Assembly (NCBI RefSeq): GCF_000732605.1
Contig: NZ_JPME01000020.1
Coordinates: 124,001-188,000, forward strand
Length of the DNA stretch: 64,000 nt
Origin: Lacrimispora celerecrescens
GTDB lineage: Bacteria; Bacillota; Clostridia; Lachnospirales; Lachnospiraceae
Direction of reading: 5' to 3'
The position numbers were made by a program, and so were the translations under genes. The notes beneath the pieces were generated by a model. That model ran no database searches, was not told the DNA's origin, and was given only the letters and a program-made list of their open reading frames with translations. Shown here one piece after another: positions 27,897 through 37,356 of the stretch (the first letter of the stretch is position 1; the number at the start of each line of letters is the position of its first letter).

Positions 27897-28799
27897 ATGG
27901 ATCATAACCTTTCCCAATATAAGATATTTTATGAGGTTGCCAAAGCCGGTAATATCTCAAGGGCTGCCAAAGAGCTTTATATCAGCCAGCCTGCCATCAG
28001 CAAATCCATCAGCAAGCTGGAAGACAGTCTGGAGGTGCCTTTATTTACGAGGAATTCCAGAGGCGTCCAGCTGACAGAAGAAGGAAAGCTTCTATATAAT
28101 CATACAAAAGCGGCCTTTGAGGAGTTGAGCCGGGGAGAACTGGAACTGAAGCGGGTGAAGGATTTTAATATCGGACACTTGAAAATCGGTGTCAGCAATA
28201 CTCTTTGCAAATATATCCTTCTTCCTTATTTAAAGGAATTCATTGAGAAGTATCCTCATATTAAGATTTCCATTGAAAGCCAGTCCACATCCCATACGAT
28301 CACCATGTTGGAACAGCAGCGGATTGATCTGGGGTTGATTGCAGAGCCCAGCAACCGGCGTCCTCTTTTGTTTCAGCCGGTTATGGATGTCCAGGATATT
28401 TTCGTGGCCACGAAACCTTATCTGGATAACCTGTATTTAAGGGAAGGACCGGATGCGGATTTATTTCAGACAGGAAATATCCTTCTTTTGGATAAGAATA
28501 ACATGACCAGAAAGTATATTGATGAATATCTGAATGAAAATCAGATTGTGCCAAATCAACTTTTGGAGGTCACTACCATGGATCTGCTGATTGAATTTGC
28601 TAAAATCGGACTGGGGATTGGGTGTGTGATCAAGGAATTTGTCCAGGAGGAACTGGACCGGGGTGATCTGGTTCAGATACCCATGGAAACAGCGATTAAG
28701 AAGAGAACTGTTGGATTTGCTTATAATCCTAATGGATTATCTACGGCTATGGAGAACTTTTTTGATGCCATGAGTGGAGCCGGCTCACTGCTCGGATAA
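27897..28799 (+). CDS. LysR family transcriptional regulator (divergent from leuCD)
   Basis: About 300 residues from ATG 27897 (MDHNLSQYKIFYEVAKAGN), which has GAGAGGA upstream; the frame is open from 27879. Winged helix-turn-helix with SRAAKELYISQPAISKSISKLE, then the periplasmic-binding-like effector domain. Divergent placement suggests it controls leuCD and perhaps the following ilv genes, with an isopropylmalate-like effector as in LeuO-type systems; that is inference. It ends at a strong bidirectional terminator. Confidence 0.93.
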   Translation: MDHNLSQYKIFYEVAKAGNISRAAKELYISQPAISKSISKLEDSLEVPLFTRNSRGVQLTEEGKLLYNHTKAAFEELSRGELELKRVKDFNIGHLKIGVSNTLCKYILLPYLKEFIEKYPHIKISIESQSTSHTITMLEQQRIDLGLIAEPSNRRPLLFQPVMDVQDIFVATKPYLDNLYLREGPDADLFQTGNILLLDKNNMTRKYIDEYLNENQIVPNQLLEVTTMDLLIEFAKIGLGIGCVIKEFVQEELDRGDLVQIPMETAIKKRTVGFAYNPNGLSTAMENFFDAMSGAGSLLG

Positions 28800-28800
28800 T

Positions 28801-28841
28801 AAAAAGCCTGGAAAAAGATTTGCTTTTTCCAGGCTTTTTGT
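28801..28841. terminator. Bidirectional terminator between LysR gene and ilvC
   Basis: AAAAAGCCTGGAAAAAG pairs with CTTTTTCCAGGCTTTTT, with T or A runs on both sides. Confidence 0.95.
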
Positions 28842-28870
28842 TTAACAGGCCTCTGCCTGCAGTTAAAATC

Positions 28871-29884
<1,014 letters not shown>

Positions 29885-29992
29885 TTATTTCCTCCTCATA
29901 TACTGACTCTTGATATATTTTGTTAAAGGAACCATGCCGACGGCTCACTGTCCGCCTTTGGCAATAACCTCTAGCTTACAAATCCTGACTGC

Positions 29993-30493
29993 CTAAGGCA
30001 GATAACGAATATCGTCAGAGCCTCTGGAAAGTCCTGTAAGACCAGTCCTTGCAAGCTCTAATATTTCGTAATCTTCAAGCAGGTTAAGAACTGCATCAAG
30101 CTTGGACTGATCTCCTGTAAGCATGACCGTTACGGAATCTTTGCCAACATCAACAATGGTTGCTCTGAAAATATCAGCTATGGCACAAATCGCCTGGCGT
30201 TGGCTGGCACTGGCATGTACCTTGACCAGAATAAGCTCTCTGTAAACAGAATGGCCTGGCTTTAATTCTTTGATATCCCTAACATCTTCCAGCTTTCTCA
30301 GCTGCTTTTCAATTTGGTCTAAAATCTCCTGATCGCCTGTGGACACCACCGTCATTCTGGAATATCTCTCATCCGCAGTTACACCCACCGTAAGGCTTTC
30401 AATATTATAGCCACGGCGGCTGAAAAGTCCGGCCACACGGCTCAAAACGCCGGAGGTGTTATCAACCAACAATGATAATACGATTCTCTCCAT
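29993..30493 (-). CDS. ilvN: Acetolactate synthase small (regulatory) subunit
   Basis: About 166 residues from ATG 30493 (MERIVLSLLVDNTSGVL); the frame is open from 30535 but includes the promoter region. An N-terminal ACT domain (GVLSRVAGLFSRRGYNIESLTVG) binds valine for feedback inhibition. The catalytic large subunit ilvB is not adjacent. Transcribed with ilvC. Confidence 0.94.
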   Translation of the reverse strand: MERIVLSLLVDNTSGVLSRVAGLFSRRGYNIESLTVGVTADERYSRMTVVSTGDQEILDQIEKQLRKLEDVRDIKELKPGHSVYRELILVKVHASASQRQAICAIADIFRATIVDVGKDSVTVMLTGDQSKLDAVLNLLEDYEILELARTGLTGLSRGSDDIRYLP

Positions 30494-30525
30494 CCATATC
30501 CCCGCCTTTTTGTATAGTAACTTAA

Positions 30526-30554
30526 ATGATAGCAATCCAACATCTTTTTGTCAA
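30526..30554 (-). promoter_or_regulatory. Promoter of ilvN-ilvC
   Basis: TTGACA (30549-30554), 17 bases, TATCAT (30526-30531), leftward. The leader is too short for a T-box. Confidence 0.8.
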
Positions 30555-30606
30555 CTAATTAATAGGAATGTGTATTATAACTTAAGGTTATATCTAAAAA
30601 CGAATC

Positions 30607-30645
30607 AAAAAGGGCTGCATCTTTTCAAACGCAGCCCTTTTTTCC
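30607..30645. terminator. Terminator downstream of the phosphoesterase gene
   Basis: AAAAGGGCTGC and GCAGCCCTTTTTT (30607-30643) form a stem; T-rich on both strands. Confidence 0.85.
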
Positions 30646-30658
30646 TGTTTCTTCTATA

Positions 30659-31267
30659 CTATATATAATTTTCCGGATACTCTATAATATAATACTCATA
30701 GGCATTTACAACCTTTGTGCAGCCATACTGGTCTTCTCTCTTAAAACTCTTTCCATAATTGGCATGGACATGTCCATGAAGAAAATATTTGGGAGAATAC
30801 TTGTCCATCAGTGCCTTAAAACAGGAAAATCCCTGATGAGGCAGGTCCGGTAAGTCGTTGAGTTCAAATGCCGGAGCATGGGTGACAAGAATATCAAAGC
30901 CTTTGTTCTTCTTAAGCTTCCACCACATCTTTTTGATTCTGCGCTCCATTCCCCGTTCCGTGTACTGATTCGGTGATCCTGGAATGTACTGCATGGAGCC
31001 GCCCAGCCCCATAATCCGGATTCCATTGTAGGTTATAATATCATCTTCAATGCAGGTACAGCCCTCAGGAGGACATTCCTCATACCTACAATCGTGGTTT
31101 CCCCGGACATAATAGACTGGGGCGTGGGAAAATGTCGCAAAAAATGTAAGGTAATTCGCTCTTAAATCTCCGCAGGAAATAATTAAATCAATGTCCTGCA
31201 ATTTTTCCGGTGAATAGTATTCATAAAGTGATTTTGACTCATGGTCAGACAGTACCAGGATCTTCAC
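30659..31267 (-). CDS. Metallophosphoesterase
   Basis: About 202 residues starting at GTG 31267 (VKILVLSDHES); GGAGG lies about six bases upstream, whereas the frame open to 31372 overlaps the neighbouring gene. Calcineurin-like motifs are visible: LVLSDHE (variant of DxH), SCGDLRANY, RGNHDCR, VTHAP and HGHVH. Substrate unknown, possibly a cyclic nucleotide or phosphodiester. It overlaps the end of the ParB/BMP fusion gene, so the two are probably co-transcribed. Confidence 0.85.
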   Translation of the reverse strand: MKILVLSDHESKSLYEYYSPEKLQDIDLIISCGDLRANYLTFFATFSHAPVYYVRGNHDCRYEECPPEGCTCIEDDIITYNGIRIMGLGGSMQYIPGSPNQYTERGMERRIKKMWWKLKKNKGFDILVTHAPAFELNDLPDLPHQGFSCFKALMDKYSPKYFLHGHVHANYGKSFKREDQYGCTKVVNAYEYYIIEYPENYI

Positions 31268-33224
31268 GCTGTTCCTCCATAGTGTTTTCGTATATTGTCT
31301 GTCCCTGGAGACGTACCAGAGACCGAGCCTCTTCCGTAAGCTCATCAAATTCCGGAATCTGTCCCACCACATTTTCTGTCAGCCAGTTCATGGTGGTTAT
31401 TTCCTCCGGAGTAAGACTTTCGTTTTCCCCACACTGGATTTGCCCATCCTGAGAATAAATGGTTCCTTCAAAAGGCTGAAAACTTCCAGCCCGAATGGAA
31501 TTCTTCAAAAATGAAATCAGCCTGCTGGTCCCGTGAGGCAGATTATGAGAGCAAATAACATCAATTACATCTGCCGACATCCCCCACCAGTAGTTGATGG
31601 CCTGTTTCCCCTTCATTTCCTTCCTGCCAAAATCCCCATGGCATATGATATTAACAATTCGTTCGTAAAACTTTCCCCAATGCCAGATAGGAGTCGCCAG
31701 ATTTTTAAGGCTTCCATCTGAATTCTTCTGGTAAAGTCCGTATTCTCTGGTAGGCGTCTGAGGAGTTATCATATCATCACCTGAAATAAAGGTGACTTTC
31801 TCTTTTTCCAACTCCGCATGAGCATCCCGGTCCTTTACCCTAGACCATTCTAAGTACACCTTGGCATATGGATTGATCATCTTGGCTCCCAGGGCAAAGG
31901 CATTGATATTGGCTATAGTCCCGTAGATGGGATAATCGGCAATATATCCGATCTTCTCAGCCTGGGACATGGAAGCTGCCAAAGCGCCCATAAGGAATTT
32001 CGATTCATACATTCTTCCATAATAGGTGCAAATGGAAGAATAAGACATATTAACAGAACAGTTGAACACCTTTACTTCCGGATGATCAATGGCGGCTTTC
32101 ACACTTAAATTGATCATCTGGGAGGCCGTAGTAAATATTACGTTGCACTTAGCCACAATGGCCAGTTCAATGGCATTCGCAATCTCCGGTTCAGTATCTG
32201 CGTTAAAAAATGCAACCGTTTGTATGGCTCCGTTAAAAGCCTGCTCTAAGTACATTCTGCCCAGCTCATGTCCATAAGCCCAGCTGGAAGTTTCTGCTGT
32301 CTTTGCATGGATAAATGCGATTTTTAACATCTGGGGTTCAATGGTCTGGAACGGACGCAGCCAATTAATGAGCTTAAGAGGATTGTTATCCGGCGTTTCC
32401 TCTATTTCTTCCGGCTGCTCAATCAAGGTGATCTTATTGCCTCTGGAGGACAAAAGCAGTTCATCCTTTATCTTGACCAAATCCCTTTTTATCTGTTTCT
32501 CAATCCGATCCTTTACGATTCGGTATCCGAACAGTTCCACGTAAACAAGAAACGCATCCGAACACGTCATATCGTAATCATCGCCGCCAAAGGCATGGAA
32601 TGCTTTGGAAAATCGGTCATAAGCGGATTTGAAGATGATCCTGTCGTCCTCACTCCAAGGCTCTCCCGGATTCTTATTCATGGCCTTTATCAGCTTGTCG
32701 TAGCTTCCTTCCTTGCTGAACCAGACATCGCAGTTAAAGGAAACCTGGTAGAAATCCAGGAATTCATAGTAAAGCCTGTTATCTAAGTCATCAGTCCTCT
32801 TTGGAATCAGGCGGGTGACGGAGGCAGAGATGCTGAAAGCACCTACATATTTTAAAACACTGACTCTTTTATTCCCCTCCTGAACATAATACTGGTTCAT
32901 AAATTCATAGGCTACAATCGGATCATGGATTCCCTCATCAATCTGGTGGTCATACAAATATGCCCATTTTGCCCCAAATTCCGATTTCTCCGACAAAAGG
33001 GGCATGAAATTACTGGCAAAGGCGGTGGTGCGACCCTCCGTTTTCGTGCCAACCACCTTTTCCAAAGGAATATCCATGATTCCCAAGTTCACTTCTGAAA
33101 CAATATCCGTATAGGACAGGATCTGATCCAAGACCGGCAGATACGGATATTCTCCCTTTGATACGGAAGCCTGATATTGTCTGCGGCCCCGCTTTAACGC
33201 CCCTACGTAATCATATAATGCCAT
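31245..33224 (-). CDS. BMP-family binding protein fused to a ParB-like N-terminal domain, cytoplasmic
   Basis: About 659 residues from ATG 33224 (MALYDYVGALKRG) with TTGGAGGG eight bases upstream. No signal peptide or lipobox. Residues about 45-140 resemble a ParB/sulfiredoxin fold (IMDIPLEKVVGT ... YVQEGNKRVSVLKYVGA). After a spacer, residues about 300-560 are a BMP/PnrA-type nucleoside-binding domain (KIAFIHAKTAETSSWAYGHELGR). BMP proteins are normally secreted lipoproteins of ABC importers; here it must be intracellular, perhaps a ligand sensor. The overlapping phosphoesterase gene may be a partner. Confidence 0.82.
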   Translation of the reverse strand: MALYDYVGALKRGRRQYQASVSKGEYPYLPVLDQILSYTDIVSEVNLGIMDIPLEKVVGTKTEGRTTAFASNFMPLLSEKSEFGAKWAYLYDHQIDEGIHDPIVAYEFMNQYYVQEGNKRVSVLKYVGAFSISASVTRLIPKRTDDLDNRLYYEFLDFYQVSFNCDVWFSKEGSYDKLIKAMNKNPGEPWSEDDRIIFKSAYDRFSKAFHAFGGDDYDMTCSDAFLVYVELFGYRIVKDRIEKQIKRDLVKIKDELLLSSRGNKITLIEQPEEIEETPDNNPLKLINWLRPFQTIEPQMLKIAFIHAKTAETSSWAYGHELGRMYLEQAFNGAIQTVAFFNADTEPEIANAIELAIVAKCNVIFTTASQMINLSVKAAIDHPEVKVFNCSVNMSYSSICTYYGRMYESKFLMGALAASMSQAEKIGYIADYPIYGTIANINAFALGAKMINPYAKVYLEWSRVKDRDAHAELEKEKVTFISGDDMITPQTPTREYGLYQKNSDGSLKNLATPIWHWGKFYERIVNIICHGDFGRKEMKGKQAINYWWGMSADVIDVICSHNLPHGTSRLISFLKNSIRAGSFQPFEGTIYSQDGQIQCGENESLTPEEITTMNWLTENVVGQIPEFDELTEEARSLVRLQGQTIYENTMEEQREDPGTV

Positions 33225-33310
33225 CCGCTTTCCCTCCAACATTTTCTAAGGGTATTTTATCATTAAAACAGCTTTCTGTACAGATTATTAAGGAGGCCTG
33301 AAGCGGCACT

Positions 33311-33777
33311 CTATGAAAGATTTCTCACCTTAAAGTCTCTTTCCAGTTCTCTCTTCTGATCCTTTTTCGCAATGTCATCTCTCTTATCGTATAGCTTCTT
33401 ACCTCTTGCCAGGCCGATCTCCACCTTTACCAGGCTGCCTTTAAAATATACCTGCAGAGGGACCAGGGTATAGCCCTTTTGGGCGATCTTTGCATCCAGC
33501 TTTCCGATCTCGGATCTGTGAAGCAGCAACTTTCTGACCCTTAGGGGATCCTTATTAAAGATATTCCCTTTTTCATAAGGCTGATGTTCATGCCGCAAAC
33601 ATAAACCTCTCCTTTATCGATTCTGACAAAGGATTCCTTGACGCTGCATTTGCCCATGCGGATGGATTTTACTTCTGTTCCGGCCAGTTCAATACCAGCC
33701 TCATATTTCTCATCAATAAAATAATCGTGATATGCCTTTTTGTTATTGGCAATTAATTTGAAACTCTCTTTCCCCAT
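33311..33777 (-). CDS. smpB: SsrA-binding protein SmpB, split by a frameshift
   Basis: The 33777-33541 frame starts [21 protein letters not shown] and runs to [11 protein letters not shown], then goes out of frame. The 33598-33311 frame continues [23 protein letters not shown] to a Lys/Arg-rich tail. One more G in the GG at 33579-33580 (plus strand) restores about 155 residues, the family length. SmpB carries tmRNA into stalled ribosomes. AGAGGAGG seven bases before ATG 33777 sets the start. It directly follows rnr, a common pairing. No tmRNA gene is seen nearby. Confidence 0.93.
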
Positions 33778-33791
33778 TTTCAATCCTCCTC

Positions 33792-35933
33792 TTATTCCTC
33801 TTCAAAACTCTTCGCTGGAATAAAGTCGATGGTACGCAAAAGTTTATCCGTACCCAATACCATGACCCTGATAGGCTGACCTAGTTTAAAGGTTTTCCTT
33901 GTCATTTCGCCTACCAGTTCATAATGTTCTTCATCAAAATGATAATAATCATCCTGGAGCTGATTTACATGAATCAAGCCCTCCACAGTATTGGAAAGCT
34001 CCACATAAAGCCCCCAGTTTGTCACACCGGAAATCACACCGTCAAACTCTTCCCCAATGTGTCTTGACATATATTCACACTTTTTAAGCTTAATGGTCTC
34101 CCGTTCCGCTTCATCGGCTCTCCGCTCCATGGCAGAAGACTGGACGGCCACCTGCTGAAGGATCTTATCGTAATGGCTGATCCTCTTCCCGGCTAAGCCT
34201 GACCTTAAATTCTCCTTAATAATACGGTGAATCTGTAAGTCCGGGTACCTTCTGATTGGAGAAGTAAAGTGGGTGTAATATTTAGCCGCAAGGCCAAAAT
34301 GCCCGGTATTTGATACCGTATATTTCGCTTGCTTCATAGATCGCAGGGCCAAACGGCTGATCAATGCTTCTTCCGGCGTATCCTCCGCATTGGCAAGGAG
34401 TTTCTGTACTTCCTTCGGGTAAACCTCACCATTGTGAAAACGGATGGAATATCCGAAATTATTAATTAAGGTAGCAAGGCTCTTCATCTTTTCCGGATCC
34501 GGGTTGTCATGGGTCCGGTAAAGGAAGGGAATCTCCTGCCAGAAATAATCTTCTGCAACCGTCTCATTTGCCATCAACATGAAATCCTCTATGATTTTCG
34601 TTGCTGCATTTCTCTCATAAGGCTTGATTTCCAAAGGCTTTCCCCGTTCATCAAGAATCACCTTTGTTTCAGGGAAATCAAAATCAATAGAGCCTCTTTT
34701 CTTTCTCTTTTCCCGCAGAATATCAGCCAGTTCCTTCATCTGATCAAACATGGAAACAAAAGCTTCGTACTCCTTCATAACCGCCTCATCCCGGTCAGTG
34801 ATAATGGCGTTGACTGCCGTATAGGTCATTCTCCGGTCTACGTTTATGATGGTTTCTGCTATTCTGTGTCCCATTACATTGCCGTTTTCATCAATGTCCA
34901 TGATGCAGCTTAAGGCCAGCCGGTCTTCTCCCTGGTTTAGGGAACAAATTCCATTTGACAGCTTATGGGGCAGCATGGGAATTACCCGGTCCACAAGATA
35001 AACACTGGTTCCTCGTCGTAATGCTTCCTCATCCAATGGACTGTTTTCCGTAACATAATTAGTAACATCGGCGATGTGAACTCCTAAGGTATAGATTCCA
35101 TCTTTTTTTGATAAAGTAATGGCATCGTCAAGATCCTTTGCATCTTCCCCGTCAATGGTGACTGTCTGTAAATTTCTCAAATCCAGGCGTCCCTGCATAT
35201 CTTTACCGGTTACTTCATCTGACACTGCTTCCACCTGTTTCATTACACTGTCCGGAAATTCCTCCGGAAGCCCGTATGCTCTTACAATGGAAAGAATATC
35301 CGTGCCCGGGTCATTGACGTGGCCAATGATTTCCGTTATGATCCCTTCCGGTTTCCGTTCCGGTCCGCCGAAATCCGTCACTCTAACTACTACCTTGTGA
35401 CCGGTCACGGCTCCCATGTCCTTACCCTGGGGAACGAACACATCCTTTGAAATTTTCTGGTTGTCCGGAATAACGAAACCAAAATTCTTATTTTTCTGAT
35501 AAAACCCTATGATCTCTTCATTTGCGTGGACCAGTACTTTAATCACATGGCCTTCCGCTCTTTTTCCATTTCCCGGCTTTGATTCGGCAGATATCAGCAC
35601 GGTATCACCGTGAAGCGCGCCGCCTGTCTTGTCTTCCGGAATAAAAATATCCTGATCCAGCCCTTCTACTGCTACAAACCCAAAGCCTTTGGAGTGTCCG
35701 GAAAACACTCCGGCAATGGAGCCGATATCAGGCTTTCCGTATTTTCCTTTTTGTGATATGCCAATCTTTCCTTCTGCCAAAAGAGCATCCATTACCTCTT
35801 TTAAATCTTCCCTCTGATCCTTTGGAATATCAAATAGAATGGCTAACTCCTTTAATTTCATAGGTGTATAGGCAGGATCATTTATCAACTGGAGAAGCAT
35901 GGCTTTCCTTTGCGTTAACTGTTCTTCTGTCAT
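33792..35933 (-). CDS. rnr: Ribonuclease R
   Basis: 713 residues. N-terminal helix-turn-helix and cold-shock domains, the RNB catalytic domain with the metal motif DAKDLDDAI, and a C-terminal S1 domain ([25 protein letters not shown]). Processive 3'-5' exoribonuclease that degrades structured RNA and acts with tmRNA/SmpB. GAGAGGA precedes the ATG. A hairpin terminator between secG and this gene may lower its expression. Confidence 0.97.
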   Translation of the reverse strand: MTEEQLTQRKAMLLQLINDPAYTPMKLKELAILFDIPKDQREDLKEVMDALLAEGKIGISQKGKYGKPDIGSIAGVFSGHSKGFGFVAVEGLDQDIFIPEDKTGGALHGDTVLISAESKPGNGKRAEGHVIKVLVHANEEIIGFYQKNKNFGFVIPDNQKISKDVFVPQGKDMGAVTGHKVVVRVTDFGGPERKPEGIITEIIGHVNDPGTDILSIVRAYGLPEEFPDSVMKQVEAVSDEVTGKDMQGRLDLRNLQTVTIDGEDAKDLDDAITLSKKDGIYTLGVHIADVTNYVTENSPLDEEALRRGTSVYLVDRVIPMLPHKLSNGICSLNQGEDRLALSCIMDIDENGNVMGHRIAETIINVDRRMTYTAVNAIITDRDEAVMKEYEAFVSMFDQMKELADILREKRKKRGSIDFDFPETKVILDERGKPLEIKPYERNAATKIIEDFMLMANETVAEDYFWQEIPFLYRTHDNPDPEKMKSLATLINNFGYSIRFHNGEVYPKEVQKLLANAEDTPEEALISRLALRSMKQAKYTVSNTGHFGLAAKYYTHFTSPIRRYPDLQIHRIIKENLRSGLAGKRISHYDKILQQVAVQSSAMERRADEAERETIKLKKCEYMSRHIGEEFDGVISGVTNWGLYVELSNTVEGLIHVNQLQDDYYHFDEEHYELVGEMTRKTFKLGQPIRVMVLGTDKLLRTIDFIPAKSFEEE

Positions 35934-36035
35934 TGTCTTCCTCTCTTAACTATCATTTTTATCTATTTTTCTTTTCAATCGTTTCCTTATTATCTGCACT
36001 TTACCAGAAGGTATTACGAAACTTACCCATAATGC

Positions 36036-36072
36036 GAAAAAAACACCCTTGTTGCTTATCACAAGAGTGTTT
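36036..36072 (-). terminator. Terminator or attenuator between secG and rnr
   Basis: AACACTCTTGT and ACAAGGGTGTT form a stem with one mismatch on the minus strand, followed by a T run. Confidence 0.8.
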
Positions 36073-36077
36073 AATCT

Positions 36078-36311
36078 TTACAGTATATTCAGATTCAGTA
36101 CCAGTGCCAGAATGAAAAACAGGACTGCTCCGTATTTTGTGAATTTCTCCAGTTTTCCTTCCATGGAACGGCCTTTATTTCTGCCCCAGTAAGTATCAGC
36201 CATACCGCCGATAGAACCCAGGCCCTGACTCTTTCCTTCCTGTAAAAGGACTATTGCGGATAAAGCAACACATATGATAACAAATATGATTGATAAAATA
36301 ATCCTGATCAC
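36078..36311 (-). CDS. secG: Preprotein translocase subunit SecG
   Basis: About 77 residues from GTG 36311; an earlier in-frame GTG at 36320 overlaps the AGGAGGTG site. Two membrane helices (IILSIIFVIICVALSAIVLL and GAVLFFILALVLNLNIL) flank the conserved LLQEGKSQGLGSIGG loop. Part of the SecYEG channel. First of secG-rnr-smpB. Confidence 0.93.
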   Translation of the reverse strand: MIRIILSIIFVIICVALSAIVLLQEGKSQGLGSIGGMADTYWGRNKGRSMEGKLEKFTKYGAVLFFILALVLNLNIL

Positions 36312-36471
36312 GTTTCCCACCTCCTATAGTCAAACAAAGGATATCATACCATAATTTATCTGAAAATACAATATATTTTTATATTTTTCTAATCGATGAT
36401 TGTTGTACCAGATAAGGATATCCATTTTCAGCTTTCTTACTCTTTTTGAAAAGCGGGTTTTCAAAAAATAT

Positions 36472-36540
36472 ACAGGTACCTTCAGAAAAGTTCTTGACTT
36501 TTTCTACAGGTACCTGTATATTAATATTAAGGTACCTGTT
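36472..36540 (+). promoter_or_regulatory. Promoter with three palindromic operators for the MarR gene
   Basis: TTGACT (36494-36499), 17 bases, TATATT (36517-36522). The core AGGTACCT occurs three times: ACAGGTACCT at 36472-36481, a perfect ACAGGTACCTGT at 36506-36517 between -35 and -10, and AAGGTACCTGT at 36529-36539. Centres are 34 and 22 bases apart. Occupancy would block RNA polymerase, pointing to autorepression. Confidence 0.85.
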
Positions 36541-36567
36541 AATCTTTCAACTTTAGGAGGTTTTAAT

Positions 36568-37287
36568 ATGATAGAAGACAAATTTACAGAACTTTTCGAA
36601 AAACTCTCAACGCTGCAATGGCTCCTACAGCGCCACCATTTACAGAATCATGCTGAGCATGGTCCTATGGCCGACCCGACCCGCGGTCAAGGCAGGGTTT
36701 TGGCAATGCTCAAAATGCAATCCGAAATCAGCACAAAAGACTTGTCTTATCTGCTGGGCATTCGGATACAATCCCTTAATGAACTTCTTAATAAACTGGA
36801 GAAAGGCGGCTATATCACCCGTACCCCTTCGGAAGCTGACAGACGGGTCATGCTGGTGCAGCTCACCGAAAAAGGAAAGAGTGAGCAACAGCCGCGCACG
36901 GATTTTGGAGATATTTTCAATTGTCTCAGCGAGGAGGAGCAAACCATTTTTGGTGAGTATCTCGACCGCATCATTACAGCGCTTGAAGCCCAGCTTGGGG
37001 ATGATGAAAACGATGAAAGGTTCGCCTGGATGCGCTCAGCTCGCGAAAGAATGGGAGATGAAAGATTTGAAATGATGTTTCATCGCGGCGGCAGGCATGC
37101 TTTTGACCATATGGAGCACCTTTATGATCATCATAACGGAAGATCCGTAGACAGACCCTGCCACAGACATTTGGAACAGGGTCACAATGGTCCAAGACCA
37201 AACAGACGCGGTTCCGATTTCTGTGACAGGCGGACAGACGACAGACCTACGCCTCCGCCGTCCGATTCACATGATGTGGAAGAATAA
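36568..37287 (+). CDS. MarR family transcriptional regulator with His/Arg-rich C-terminal extension
   Basis: 239 residues from ATG 36568, which has AGGAGG at 36555-36560; the frame open from 36400 crosses the promoter. A winged helix-turn-helix lies at about residues 35-110 (ISTKDLSYLLGIRIQSLNELL, EADRRVMLVQLTEKG). The last 90 residues are unusual for the family: rich in His, Arg, Asp and Pro with MFHRGGRHAFDHMEH and DHHNGRSVDRPCHRH, suggesting metal binding. It lacks an obvious operon partner, and an enolase-like gene lies convergently downstream. Confidence 0.9.
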   Translation: MIEDKFTELFEKLSTLQWLLQRHHLQNHAEHGPMADPTRGQGRVLAMLKMQSEISTKDLSYLLGIRIQSLNELLNKLEKGGYITRTPSEADRRVMLVQLTEKGKSEQQPRTDFGDIFNCLSEEEQTIFGEYLDRIITALEAQLGDDENDERFAWMRSARERMGDERFEMMFHRGGRHAFDHMEHLYDHHNGRSVDRPCHRHLEQGHNGPRPNRRGSDFCDRRTDDRPTPPPSDSHDVEE

Positions 37288-37306
37288 ACATAACTAATAA
37301 CAAAGC

Positions 37307-37347
37307 AAAGGTACTGCCATTCTAAACAACAGATTGACAGTACCTTT
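37307..37347. terminator. Bidirectional terminator between MarR and enolase-like genes
   Basis: AAAGGTACTG and CAGTACCTTT pair around a 21-base loop. Confidence 0.75.
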
Positions 37348-37356
37348 ATGTTTTGG

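Noticed and set aside
33243-33310. tmRNA gene next to smpB
   Set aside because: Only 68 bases are free and no tRNA-like end is present.
36400-36567. N-terminal extension of the MarR gene
   Set aside because: It spans the promoter and operators; the AGGAGG site fixes the start at 36568.
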